Part shown: in pieces, positions 25,811 to 33,311 of the stretch
Layout: the number at the start of each line of letters is the position of its first letter
How positions within the stretch are numbered: the stretch's first letter is position 1
Source: Sulfurospirillum sp.
Lineage (GTDB): Bacteria; Campylobacterota; Campylobacteria; Campylobacterales; QNZT01
DNA: 38,234 bases
Direction of reading: 5' to 3'
Assembly: GCA_024762875.1 (NCBI GenBank)
Contig: JANTGR010000005.1
Location: forward strand, 1-38,234
Position numbers and translations under genes: made by a program
The notes under the pieces: model-generated
Databases searched by the model: none
What the model saw: the letters and a program-made list of their open reading frames with translations, nothing else
Told to the model about the DNA's origin: nothing

Positions 25811-26576
25811 GTGCCTTTTTAAAGTATGTTCCACCTTTATGTTGACCTTCTAGTAAAAAACTACGTACATCTGAGAGATCAAAACCGCTGGCTAAAAACA
25901 TCTCCTGATTGGCAGAGAGTAAAAATGCTGCAGCCTTGAGTTTTGTAACGATACCGCCTGTTGCAAATTCATGGTTTGGTGTGTGCATCTTTTCCAGATC
26001 TTCCTGATTGATATCATGTACTATTTTCAACATACGCGCATCTGGATTTTCTCGCGGATCACTGTCGTAGTAGCCATCGATATCTGATAAAATCACTAAC
26101 AAATCCGCATCAAAATGGTGTGCTACATGTGCAGAAAGTTGGTCATTGTCACCAAATACCAACTCTTCAGTCGTGGTCACATCATTTTCATTGATGATAG
26201 GCAACACTCCATTTTTAAACAATATTTCTACCGTATTTTTAGCATGTCTCGTGCGTCTTCTAGAATCAAAATCATCTGCACCCAATAACATCTGAGCCAC
26301 TACAATGCCCTGCTTTTCAAACTTTTTTTGATAAACAGAGATAAGATAGGGCTGTCCAACGGCAGCAATTGCCTGTTTATTTCCTACTATAGACTTATCC
26401 AGTTTAAGCTTTGTATAGCCGGCTGCAACAGCGCCGGAAGAAACCAATACAACTTCATGTTCCAACATCAAATCTGCCAAAAAATCACACAGATTCATGA
26501 TGCGATCCCGTGCCAATCTGCCCTGCTGGCTCAATACATGTGAGCCCACCTTAATCACTATTCTCTTTTTTTTCAT
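25803..26576 (-). CDS. proB: Glutamate 5-kinase, short form without PUA domain
   Basis: 257 aa; E. coli ProB is about 367 aa because of a C-terminal PUA domain that is missing here. The amino-acid kinase core is complete: [86 protein letters not shown] and [15 protein letters not shown]. It makes glutamyl-5-phosphate for proline synthesis. The short form is common in Campylobacterota. It overlaps obgE by 4 nt and fmt by 4 nt. Confidence 0.95.
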   Translation of the reverse strand: MKKKRIVIKVGSHVLSQQGRLARDRIMNLCDFLADLMLEHEVVLVSSGAVAAGYTKLKLDKSIVGNKQAIAAVGQPYLISVYQKKFEKQGIVVAQMLLGADDFDSRRRTRHAKNTVEILFKNGVLPIINENDVTTTEELVFGDNDQLSAHVAHHFDADLLVILSDIDGYYDSDPRENPDARMLKIVHDINQEDLEKMHTPNHEFATGGIVTKLKAAAFLLSANQEMFLASGFDLSDVRSFLLEGQHKGGTYFKKALS

Positions 26577-27682
26577 GACTCTTCTTGCTCATCCTCTTTG
26601 ACTTGATTGACCACTTCTAACAGAGCATATTTCAAAGGCTCAACATTGGTTCGCACGACTGATGAGATAGGTGCTATAAAAAATGCTTCACGCTTGTCAT
26701 AGCTGTCTATATCCTGAATATAGACTGGATACTCTGGATCAAATTTATATAGATTGTCTTTTTGATCCACTTTTTTGCCCAATGAATTAATAAAATTTTC
26801 TATTCGTTCATCTACTTCACTCTTATCCGTTGCATCCAGGCGGGTCAAAGCAATCGCAAAGCTTCGTGTTTTTAATGTATCTGAAAATTTTGCCAACTCT
26901 TCCTTTAGAACACGATACTGCTCCTCCAGTGGACGATAATTTGCCAAATCCAGCATAAAAAGCAAAAATTTTGTCCTCTCTATATGTTTTAAAAACTCCA
27001 ATCCCAATCCACGACCATCACTGGCTCCTTCAATAATACCCGGTATATCTGCCATCACAAATGAAGCAAAATCATCCGTACTCACCACACCAAGTTTGGG
27101 AGTCAGTGTTGTAAACTCATAGTTTGCTATCTCTGGTCTGGCATTGGATATCGTTGAAATCAGTGTTGATTTTCCAACATTTGGCACCCCCACCAAACCA
27201 ACATCAGCAATCAACTTTAATTCCAGTCGTACAGATCTCACTTCGCCTGGAAGTCCGGGCTGAGAGTAAGTGGGACGTTGATTGGTAGAACTTCTAAAAT
27301 GCCAGTTGCCCAGTCCGCCTTTCCCACCTTCTAAAAACTTGACACGCTCTCCATCTTTTACCAAATCCAGTAAAAGTTCTCCTGTTGTCACATCAAAGAC
27401 TTGGGTACCCGGTGGAACAACAACATCAATTGACTCACCTTTTTTACCGTATTTTTTGCGTCCCTCACCTGGTGCGCCATTTTTGGCTTTCATATGGTGG
27501 CGGCCGCGAAAAGATGAAAGTGTGTGCGAGTTTTTATCTACAACAAAGTAAACATCTCCGCCGCGTCCACCGTCTCCGCCGTCAGGCCCGCCTTTTAAAA
27601 CAAATTTTTCCTGACGAAATGAAGTTGCTCCAGGTCCGCCTTTTCCAGAGCTTAATTCTATCTCTGCATTATCGATAAACAT
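26573..27682 (-). CDS. obgE: GTPase Obg/CgtA
   Basis: 369 aa from ATG 27682 ([26 protein letters not shown]), with AAGG upstream. The track start at 27724 begins inside the 92-bp repeat and is unlikely. The N-terminal glycine-rich Obg fold (about 1-160) precedes the G domain with [15 protein letters not shown] (G1), [11 protein letters not shown] (G2), [29 protein letters not shown] (G3) and ALTRLD (G4-like, where NKxD would be usual). It acts in 50S ribosome assembly and stringent control. It normally follows rplU-rpmA; here rpmA is missing. Confidence 0.96.
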   Translation of the reverse strand: MFIDNAEIELSSGKGGPGATSFRQEKFVLKGGPDGGDGGRGGDVYFVVDKNSHTLSSFRGRHHMKAKNGAPGEGRKKYGKKGESIDVVVPPGTQVFDVTTGELLLDLVKDGERVKFLEGGKGGLGNWHFRSSTNQRPTYSQPGLPGEVRSVRLELKLIADVGLVGVPNVGKSTLISTISNARPEIANYEFTTLTPKLGVVSTDDFASFVMADIPGIIEGASDGRGLGLEFLKHIERTKFLLFMLDLANYRPLEEQYRVLKEELAKFSDTLKTRSFAIALTRLDATDKSEVDERIENFINSLGKKVDQKDNLYKFDPEYPVYIQDIDSYDKREAFFIAPISSVVRTNVEPLKYALLEVVNQVKEDEQEES

Positions 27683-27700
27683 TGAATACCTTGATTTAAG

Positions 27701-27794
27701 ATTGAGTGTTTTGAACAAACCCACTTGTGAACGGCTCTACAGCCATTTTAGGGCGCAGCCTTAGTGAATAAGTGTGTTTGTTCAGAACACTCGA
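27701..27794. repeat. 92-bp hairpin repeat, copy A (upstream of obgE)
   Basis: It matches copy B at 33218-33309 at 82 of 92 positions with no gap and in the same orientation. The ends are inverted (TTGAGTGT...ACACTCGA) and the centre holds CTACAGCC and GGGCGCAGCC with a small inner hairpin. It is non-coding and lies in the obgE leader. It resembles a REP- or MITE-type short interspersed repeat. Confidence 0.75.
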
Positions 27795-27800
27795 GTGTAA

Positions 27801-27855
27801 AGAACCCTCTGAACAAATAGAAGAAACAAAATAGGCTAGTTGTTCAGAGGGTTCT
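27801..27855 (-). other. Large perfect hairpin in the rplU-obgE gap
   Basis: AGAACCCTCTGAACAA (27801-27816) and TTGTTCAGAGGGTTCT (27840-27855) form a perfect 16-bp inverted repeat with a 23-nt loop. On the minus strand it starts about 10 nt after a TATAAT box and ends before copy A of the 92-bp repeat, so it would fold at the 5' end of an obgE leader RNA. It could also be a terminator for rplU, though only TTT follows. Confidence 0.55.
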
Positions 27856-27864
27856 ATTGTGATT

Positions 27865-27870
27865 ATTATA
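27865..27870 (-). promoter_or_regulatory. Putative -10 element for obgE-proB-fmt-birA-parA
   Basis: The minus strand reads TTCAATATAATAATC, with a perfect TATAAT. Transcription from it would give obgE a leader of about 175 nt that contains the 16-bp hairpin and the 92-bp repeat. The remaining part of this 268-bp gap, 27871-27950, holds a weak stem (CAGTATC/GATACTG, 27910-27937) and no ORF resembling rpmA. Confidence 0.45.
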
Positions 27871-27950
27871 TTGAAGTGTGTGTAAATAGTTGCTTGAGGA
27901 TAAGTTCACCAGTATCCGTGCATTCGCTCAGATACTGATAAAAGGTGTTA

Positions 27951-28256
27951 TTAAGCTATTTTAGTAACTTTAACTCTAGTGTGCTCTCTTCTAAAACCTT
28001 TTTTCAGTTTAGAATCTTTTCTTCTTCTCTTTTTGTAGATGATGACTTTTTTGTCTTTTCCATGAGAAACTACTTCAAGCTCAACTTTTGCACCTTTTAC
28101 AAATGGTGTACCAATAGTCAGTTCCCCGTTATTGACAGCGAGAACTTCTTCGACAGTGATTTTGTCTTTCGGCGAAGCGTCAAGTTTATCGAGATCTAAA
28201 TAATCTCCCTCTTGAACTTTATATTGCTTTCCACCGTTTTTAATGATAGCGTACAT
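27951..28256 (-). CDS. rplU: 50S ribosomal protein L21
   Basis: 101 aa. [25 protein letters not shown] is the standard L21 start, with [63 protein letters not shown] at the end. It binds 23S rRNA. In most bacteria, including relatives of this organism, rpmA (L27) follows directly; here the next 268 bp to obgE are non-coding. Confidence 0.97.
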   Translation of the reverse strand: MYAIIKNGGKQYKVQEGDYLDLDKLDASPKDKITVEEVLAVNNGELTIGTPFVKGAKVELEVVSHGKDKKVIIYKKRRRKDSKLKKGFRREHTRVKVTKIA

Positions 28257-28284
28257 TTTATGTCCTTATTTAATTTAGAGGCGG

Positions 28285-28292
28285 ATTTTATC
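28285..28292 (-). promoter_or_regulatory. Putative -10 element for rplU
   Basis: The minus strand reads GATAAAAT, 28 nt before the rplU ATG, after an A+T-rich stretch. The track ORF 28196..28387 across this gap is low in complexity, overlaps rplU and is not believed. Confidence 0.35.
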
Positions 28293-28355
28293 TTTTTTAT
28301 GTTTAAAAGTTTATTAAGAAAGAGCAATAGGGGAAGGAATTTAAGTAAAATTATC

Positions 28356-28378
28356 AAGCAGAGGTAGTATCTCTGCTT
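28356..28378 (-). terminator. Hairpin terminator after ridA
   Basis: AAGCAGAG/CTCTGCTT form an 8-bp perfect stem with a 7-nt loop, 5 nt past the ridA stop. On the minus strand it is followed by GATAATTTTA; on the plus strand it is followed by TTTT, so it may work in both directions. Confidence 0.6.
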
Positions 28379-28383
28379 TTTTA

Positions 28384-28773
28384 TCAAAATGAATAATTCT
28401 GCTCTGATACAGCAATTGCATCAATTTCAATATCTACATTTTTAGGTAAAGTTTTTACAGCAACTGTACTCCTGGCAGGATATGAGCCAGCAAAAAATTC
28501 TCCGTACACTGTATTGACAGCAATAAAATCATCCATATTCGTCAGATAAATCGTAGTTTTTACAATTTGAGCCAAACTGCTTCCCGCTTCTTCAAGTACT
28601 GCCTGCAGGTTCACCAAGATTTGTCTTGTCTGTTCATGAATGTCACCCGCTACCAGTACGCCATCTGCCGTCATAGGAATTTGACCGGATGTATAGATCA
28701 TATCTCCCACTTTCACAGCTTGCGAATAAGGTCCGATTGCAGCCGGAGCTTTTTTGGTTTGTACTCTTTTCAT
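28384..28773 (-). CDS. ridA: RidA-family enamine/imine deaminase
   Basis: 129 aa, usual length. KKAPAAIGPYSQAVKVGDMIYTSGQIPM, NLQAVLEEAGSSLAQIVKTTIYLTNMDDFIAVNTVYGEFF and PARSTVAVKTLPKNVDIEIDAIAV match RidA/YjgF, with the catalytic Arg in PARSTV. It clears reactive 2-aminoacrylate and related imines made by PLP enzymes. It is transcribed alone, divergent from the outer-membrane protein gene, and followed by a hairpin. Confidence 0.95.
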   Translation of the reverse strand: MKRVQTKKAPAAIGPYSQAVKVGDMIYTSGQIPMTADGVLVAGDIHEQTRQILVNLQAVLEEAGSSLAQIVKTTIYLTNMDDFIAVNTVYGEFFAGSYPARSTVAVKTLPKNVDIEIDAIAVSEQNYSF

Positions 28774-28850
28774 TTTATCTCCTTAAAATTAATAATATTG
28801 AAATTATAGCCAAAATATTTGAACTAAATATTATTTTAAAGTTTTTATTA

Positions 28851-28856
28851 TATAAT
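28851..28856 (+). promoter_or_regulatory. -10 element for the outer-membrane protein gene
   Basis: TATAAT lies 31 nt before the ATG at 28888, after T-rich sequence (AAAGTTTTTATTATA). CGGAG precedes the ATG. Confidence 0.5.
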
Positions 28857-28887
28857 AGAGTTAATTAAATTATATATCGGAGTTGTT

Positions 28888-29409
28888 ATGAAAAAATTAT
28901 TACCCGCAATTTTATTAACTTTCTCATTGACCTCAGCATCATATGCAGAAAACTTTTTAGATTATGTAGGCGTAGGAGTGGCATTGCAGGATGTTGACAA
29001 TCCAAACATTGACAATGGTACTGCCGTTGTATTAAATGGTGGTAAAACGCTTTTTCAGGGATTGGGTCTGGAGTTTGAAGGTACTGCCAGTATTCAAAAG
29101 ATGGAAGGCACTTTAAATGATGTCAAAAAAGATGTTGATTTCTGGTCATTGGGTATGTACAGTACGTATATCTGGAAGCTTGGCAACCTCAGCGTCAAAC
29201 CAAGAATCGGTCTTGTCTATGAAAGCATCCAGTCTGATTTAAGTCTCCAGTCTGACAGTACTGATGCAACAGATAAAAATGACTTAGGGTTAAGTGCCGG
29301 TATCGGATTTGCCTATCAACTGGGAACAAATTATAATATTTATACAAATTATACACGTATAGAAGATGACATTGATCATTTAACCTTTGGAGCAGAATAC
29401 AAATTCTAA
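28888..29409 (+). CDS. Small outer-membrane beta-barrel protein
   Basis: 173 aa. A cleavable signal peptide (MKKLLPAILLTFSLTSASYAEN) is followed by alternating hydrophobic strands, for example VGVGVALQDV, GLGLEFEGTASIQ, WSLGMYSTYIWKL, VKPRIGLVYESI, LGLSAGIGFAYQL, YNIYTNYTRIE and HLTFGAEYKF, about eight strands in all. It ends in Phe, the recognition signal for the BAM complex. It resembles OmpA/OmpX-like or porin-family small barrels. It has its own promoter and hairpin terminator. Function unknown. Confidence 0.85.
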   Translation: MKKLLPAILLTFSLTSASYAENFLDYVGVGVALQDVDNPNIDNGTAVVLNGGKTLFQGLGLEFEGTASIQKMEGTLNDVKKDVDFWSLGMYSTYIWKLGNLSVKPRIGLVYESIQSDLSLQSDSTDATDKNDLGLSAGIGFAYQLGTNYNIYTNYTRIEDDIDHLTFGAEYKF

Positions 29410-29435
29410 AAGTTAAGCTCCAAAGAGCTTAACTT
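29410..29435. terminator. Bidirectional hairpin terminator
   Basis: AAGTTAAGCTC/GAGCTTAACTT, a perfect 11-bp stem with a CAAA loop, sits between the converging outer-membrane protein gene and galU. Short T-rich runs lie on both sides (TTTTAG on the minus strand). Confidence 0.75.
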
Positions 29436-29436
29436 C

Positions 29437-30270
29437 TTACCCTTCACTATTTTCTAGCTGATGAAGGTGATTTGTCGCTTCAACATATCCTTCAACACTT
29501 CCACAATCAAACCTGTTACCTTTAAACTTATAAGCTAAAACCATTCCATCACGGGCAAGGTTCATCAAGGCATCTGTTATTTGTAACTCTCCATTTTTAC
29601 CCGGCTTTGTCTGCCGAATCACATCAAAAATCTCTGGAGTCAGGATATAACGACCGATAATCGCCAAATTGGATGGTGCTTCATCAGGTTCCGGTTTTTC
29701 TACCATATCAGAAATCATAAAAACACCATCTTCAATCTCTTTACCGTCAATCACACCATATTTATACGTTTGATCTTCCGGTACTTCCATGATAGCAACG
29801 ACAGAACAGCGGTATTTGTCATTTAAAGCAATCATCTGCTTTAATACACCGTCATCGCCAGGATTGATACACAAGTCATCTGCCAGCACAACACCAAATG
29901 GTTCATGCCCAATTAACGCTTCTCCTTTAAGAATCGCATCACCCAGACCTTTCATCTCAACCTGTCTTGTATAGGTAAATGTACATTTACTGATCAAATC
30001 TCTGATTTCTGTCAAAAGATGTTCTTTAGAAGTTCCCTTGATTTGGTTTTCAAGCTCATATGAGATATCAAAATGATCTTCAATCGCACGTTTACCACGA
30101 CCGGTGATGATCGCCATCGTATTCATACCTGCTTCAACTGCCTCTTCCACACCATACTGAATCAATGGTTTTGTCAAGATCGGCAGCATCTCTTTGGGCA
30201 TCGCCTTTGTAACAGGCAAGAATCGTGTACCATATCCCGCAGCGGGGAATAAACATTTTGTAATTTTCAT
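29437..30270 (-). CDS. galU: UTP--glucose-1-phosphate uridylyltransferase
   Basis: 277 aa. The nucleotidyltransferase start KCLFPAAGYGTRFLPVTKAMPKEMLPILTKPLIQYGVEEAVEAGM, ARQVEMKGLGDAIL-type RQVEMKGLGDAILKGEALIG, VVLADDLC and DMVEKPEPDEAPSNLAIIGRYILTP match GalU. It makes UDP-glucose. It is the last gene of the minus-strand operon that contains gpgS, 1 nt from the upstream phosphorylase gene (its start follows that stop directly), so UDP-glucose supply is tied to glucosylglycerate synthesis; UDP-glucose also serves envelope sugars. Confidence 0.96.
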   Translation of the reverse strand: MKITKCLFPAAGYGTRFLPVTKAMPKEMLPILTKPLIQYGVEEAVEAGMNTMAIITGRGKRAIEDHFDISYELENQIKGTSKEHLLTEIRDLISKCTFTYTRQVEMKGLGDAILKGEALIGHEPFGVVLADDLCINPGDDGVLKQMIALNDKYRCSVVAIMEVPEDQTYKYGVIDGKEIEDGVFMISDMVEKPEPDEAPSNLAIIGRYILTPEIFDVIRQTKPGKNGELQITDALMNLARDGMVLAYKFKGNRFDCGSVEGYVEATNHLHQLENSEG

Positions 30271-31986
30271 TTAGTTTCCTTTATCAAATTTTATCCACAT
30301 TGTATCAAATAATTCAATTTTTATTTTCTTATCTTTAATTTCTTTATTTTTTATTAATTCAATTGCACCTTCTGTTATAAAAGAAGGCAACTGCAACCAT
30401 ATCGACTTATTTGTAAAATTATTTATCGCCAATATCTCAAAGCTGTTATTTTTTGTTTTTCGATGTATCGCAAAAATCCCCTTATGCAAATCAATGATTT
30501 CAAAATCACTATAAGGATCAAAAGCACTCTCCTGCTCTCTTATAGAAAGCAGCTGCTTGTAACTTCTAAAAATCAATGAACGTAAATTACCACTTTGGGC
30601 AAGCTCCTTCTTTAAGATATCGTAATTTAACTTCTCTCTATTGATAGATCGCAGCACTCCACTGCGTCTTACTCCCTCTCTATCACTGCTTGATCCCACC
30701 AGAGAATGAAAATAGATCCCTGGTACACCCGGCATTGCCAATTTAACAGCCTGTGTAAGCATAAACTTCTTGGCCCGCATCCCAATTGCTTCTTCTTGCG
30801 ATGAAATGATATCAATATAGCTGGCATTGAGTTCATAAGGAGATTTACTGCCATCTCCCATATCCCTGTATGAAACATAGCCGCCATTTTCTTCAACATG
30901 TGAGATGATATTGTCAAGTTCTTTATCCGTCAATAGATCTGCTACAGGGCGTACCCCGCAGCCATCATGACTGGCTAAAAAATTAAAGAAGCAGACTTTA
31001 TCACTAGGCAGTGTCAAACTTTTTGCCCAGGTGTTGAGTTTTGTTGTATCAGCAGAAAGAATAGTATGTGCCACCAAAGGAGGCAGTGCAAAGTTATAAA
31101 CCATTTGTGCTTCATCTTCTCCTGATCCAAAATAGGAGATATTCTCATCATGCGGTACATTGGTCTCTGTGATGATCACAACTTCAGGCGCCACTTTATG
31201 AATCACTTCCCGCATTAACTGAATCATCTCATGTGTTTGGGGCAGATGGATACAACTGGTGCCTATCTCTTTCCACAAAAAAGCGATTGCGTCCAAACGA
31301 ATCAAAGTCGCACCCTGCTCTACATAAAAAAGCAGCACATCCAAAACGGCAATGAGCACATGGTAGGAAGCATAGTTCAAATCAACTTGATCTTTTGAAA
31401 ATGTTGTCCAAATGTAACGTAATTTTCCATTTACATCTTTATACTCATGCAGCAGTGGTGATGTCCGGGGTCTGACTACTTGTGAAAGATCTGTTTTGGG
31501 ATCCACTTCAATAAAAAAAGTTTTATAGCGAGGATTATCTTCCAAAAAACTCTTAAACCAGTAAGAATATTGTGAAACATGATTGATAACACCATCAAAC
31601 ATCAATCTGAAATTTTCTCTTAAATGCGCAATATCTTCCCATGATCCCATTCTGGGGGAGACATCTTTATAATCAATCACTGAAAAACCATCATCAGAAG
31701 AGTATGGATAAAAAGGGAGCAGATGTACAGTAGTAATACTCTCTTTTACCTCTTCCAGTAAAAATTGATTTAAAGTAGCCAGAGGTTCGGCTCCCGGCTG
31801 AATGACCTGATCCCCATAGGTGATAAGAATCACATCTTTTTCACTCATTTTATACGGTTTTGATGTTACCGTCTTTTGATATTTCTCTATCAACTCTATG
31901 ATTTTAGTATATGCTTTGGCACTCTCTTCTGCATTATACAGAGCTGCTAAACGCTCTTGAATACTCTTTTTCTTAAACACTGTCAT
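30271..31986 (-). CDS. GH13 sucrose-phosphorylase-like enzyme, probable glucosylglycerate phosphorylase
   Basis: 571 aa. It shows the GH13 subfamily 18 pattern: HLLPFYPYSSDDGFSVIDY, DGVINHVSQYSYWF, the nucleophile Asp in ATLIRLDAIAFLWKEIG, the acid/base Glu in VVIITETNVPHDENISYFG, and FFNFLASHDGCGVRP with the third Asp. This group includes sucrose, sucrose-6-phosphate and glucosylglycerate phosphorylases (E. coli YcjM type). The neighbours gpgS, the HAD phosphatase and glycerate kinase point to glucosylglycerate: with phosphate it gives glucose-1-phosphate and glycerate. Substrate is inference. It overlaps gpgS by 4 nt. Confidence 0.85.
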   Translation of the reverse strand: MTVFKKKSIQERLAALYNAEESAKAYTKIIELIEKYQKTVTSKPYKMSEKDVILITYGDQVIQPGAEPLATLNQFLLEEVKESITTVHLLPFYPYSSDDGFSVIDYKDVSPRMGSWEDIAHLRENFRLMFDGVINHVSQYSYWFKSFLEDNPRYKTFFIEVDPKTDLSQVVRPRTSPLLHEYKDVNGKLRYIWTTFSKDQVDLNYASYHVLIAVLDVLLFYVEQGATLIRLDAIAFLWKEIGTSCIHLPQTHEMIQLMREVIHKVAPEVVIITETNVPHDENISYFGSGEDEAQMVYNFALPPLVAHTILSADTTKLNTWAKSLTLPSDKVCFFNFLASHDGCGVRPVADLLTDKELDNIISHVEENGGYVSYRDMGDGSKSPYELNASYIDIISSQEEAIGMRAKKFMLTQAVKLAMPGVPGIYFHSLVGSSSDREGVRRSGVLRSINREKLNYDILKKELAQSGNLRSLIFRSYKQLLSIREQESAFDPYSDFEIIDLHKGIFAIHRKTKNNSFEILAINNFTNKSIWLQLPSFITEGAIELIKNKEIKDKKIKIELFDTMWIKFDKGN

Positions 31987-33197
31987 GATTTTTCATTGTC
32001 CAGTTTGACGGTTTCGTTGTAGCGGTATGAAAAGTTGGGCAATACAGAGCGGACATTGGTCCAGGCTGCCAAAGAGGGCACACCCATTGGGTCTTTATGA
32101 AAATCTTCATTGGCCAGACGCAAAGACTCCGTAAATGTTTTAATCGCCTCAATCTCTTGTTTACGGTTATACTGTAAGCCATTGACTTCTGATATGGCAG
32201 AATACTGATCAATAGCCCGGCGTGATTCTTCAAAATAAGTCGTTAAAAGAGAGTTAAATTTTGCTCCGGAAAATGTCACGCCGCTTTGACTCATAATCCT
32301 AAAAATCGTCTCTGCAATCTCCTTGGTCATCTTTGCCACACCACCTCCTGCTTCACTCCCGAGATTTTGGTGTTTGTGTTCATAGGTTTGCATGATTTCT
32401 GATTGGCAGATACGCTTTTTGGAAGTATTGTTATACACTTCGGACAGGGTGGATACTTCCAGACCCCAGGTCGGTGAGATACGAATACCGCGTGCAAGAG
32501 AACGGATAAAAGCAAATTCACCTGAAAGGGCATAACGAAAGGAAGACATATAGTCAAGATAGCGGCTTTTTCCAAAATTGCGTTCGAGTGATTTTAAAAG
32601 CGGTGTATAAAAGAGTCTGGTGGCACGCCCATGCAGTTTCTCTGTTACCCTGGAGTAGTAACCTTTGTTAAACTCAAAATCAAATGCAGGATGTACGATT
32701 GGATAAAAAAGGCGCGCAGGAATTTCCCTGGTATAATTCACAATATCACAATCATGCAGTGCGATGGCATAGGCATTGGAGTCGGAGAGGATATATCCCA
32801 TCATCATCCATACATTCAGGCCTTTTCCTTTGATATCTGTACTTTGAAAACCCGCTTCTTCCAACTCAGCTTTCAATGCCATCATACGCGGTCCGTCATT
32901 CCATATCACATCAACAGGGGTGGGAATGACGGACATGATTTTCTTGACTTCTTTAAATTGCTCTTCATTGGCGGCATCCAGCCCCAATACGATACGATAT
33001 AGATACTTGACATGTTTTAACTCTTCTATGATCGTATGCATTGCTTCTGTTTCAAACTCACTGTAAAGTGCCGGCAGTATCAAAACCATATTACGCCGCT
33101 TTGAAAGTTTTTCAAGTTCTGTTTCCATCTCTTCAAGACTTCTATTGCCCACATTAGGAATCGTTGTGATCACACCATTTTGAAAAAAATCTGACAT
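31983..33197 (-). CDS. gpgS: Glucosyl-3-phosphoglycerate synthase-like glycosyltransferase (GT81-like)
   Basis: 404 aa from ATG 33197 (MSDFFQNGVITTIPNVGNR), preceded by a strong GAAGGAGG. The track start at 33311 lies within the upstream gene and repeat. The GT-A fold shows MVLILPALYSEFE near residue 40, KGKGLNVWMMMGYILSDSNAYAIALHDCDIVNYT (DxD-type metal site), and HKHQNLGSEAGGGVAKMTKEIAETIF downstream. The order matches GT81 glucosyl/mannosyl-3-phosphoglycerate synthases, which join UDP- or GDP-sugar to 3-phosphoglycerate. With galU beside it, UDP-glucose is the likely donor. An extra C-terminal extension (about 340-404) has the pattern DFHKDPMGVPSLAAWTNVRSVLP. Confidence 0.78.
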   Translation of the reverse strand: MSDFFQNGVITTIPNVGNRSLEEMETELEKLSKRRNMVLILPALYSEFETEAMHTIIEELKHVKYLYRIVLGLDAANEEQFKEVKKIMSVIPTPVDVIWNDGPRMMALKAELEEAGFQSTDIKGKGLNVWMMMGYILSDSNAYAIALHDCDIVNYTREIPARLFYPIVHPAFDFEFNKGYYSRVTEKLHGRATRLFYTPLLKSLERNFGKSRYLDYMSSFRYALSGEFAFIRSLARGIRISPTWGLEVSTLSEVYNNTSKKRICQSEIMQTYEHKHQNLGSEAGGGVAKMTKEIAETIFRIMSQSGVTFSGAKFNSLLTTYFEESRRAIDQYSAISEVNGLQYNRKQEIEAIKTFTESLRLANEDFHKDPMGVPSLAAWTNVRSVLPNFSYRYNETVKLDNEKS

Positions 33198-33217
33198 TTT
33201 ATCCTCCTTCTTTTTTG

Positions 33218-33311
33218 ATTGAGTGTTCTGAACAAATACACTTGTGAACGACTCTACAGCCGTTTTACGGCGCAGCCTTAGTGAATGAGTGTGTTCGTTC
33301 GGTACACTCAA
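33218..33311. repeat. 92-bp hairpin repeat, copy B (glycerate kinase 3' end/gpgS leader)
   Basis: It is 82/92 identical to copy A at 27701, with inverted ends TTGAGTGT/ACACTCAA and an inner GCCGTTTTACGGC hairpin. It runs through the last codons and the stop of the glycerate kinase gene into the gpgS leader. The last 14 residues of that kinase (ECTERTHSFTKAAP) are read from the repeat. Confidence 0.78.

Noticed and set aside
25803-26576. Truncated proB
   Set aside because: Only the PUA domain is missing; the kinase core is complete, and short ProB proteins are usual in this group.
28196-28387. Minus-strand ORF of 63 aa between rplU and ridA
   Set aside because: Low-complexity, overlaps the rplU start and runs across a terminator hairpin and the rplU promoter region.
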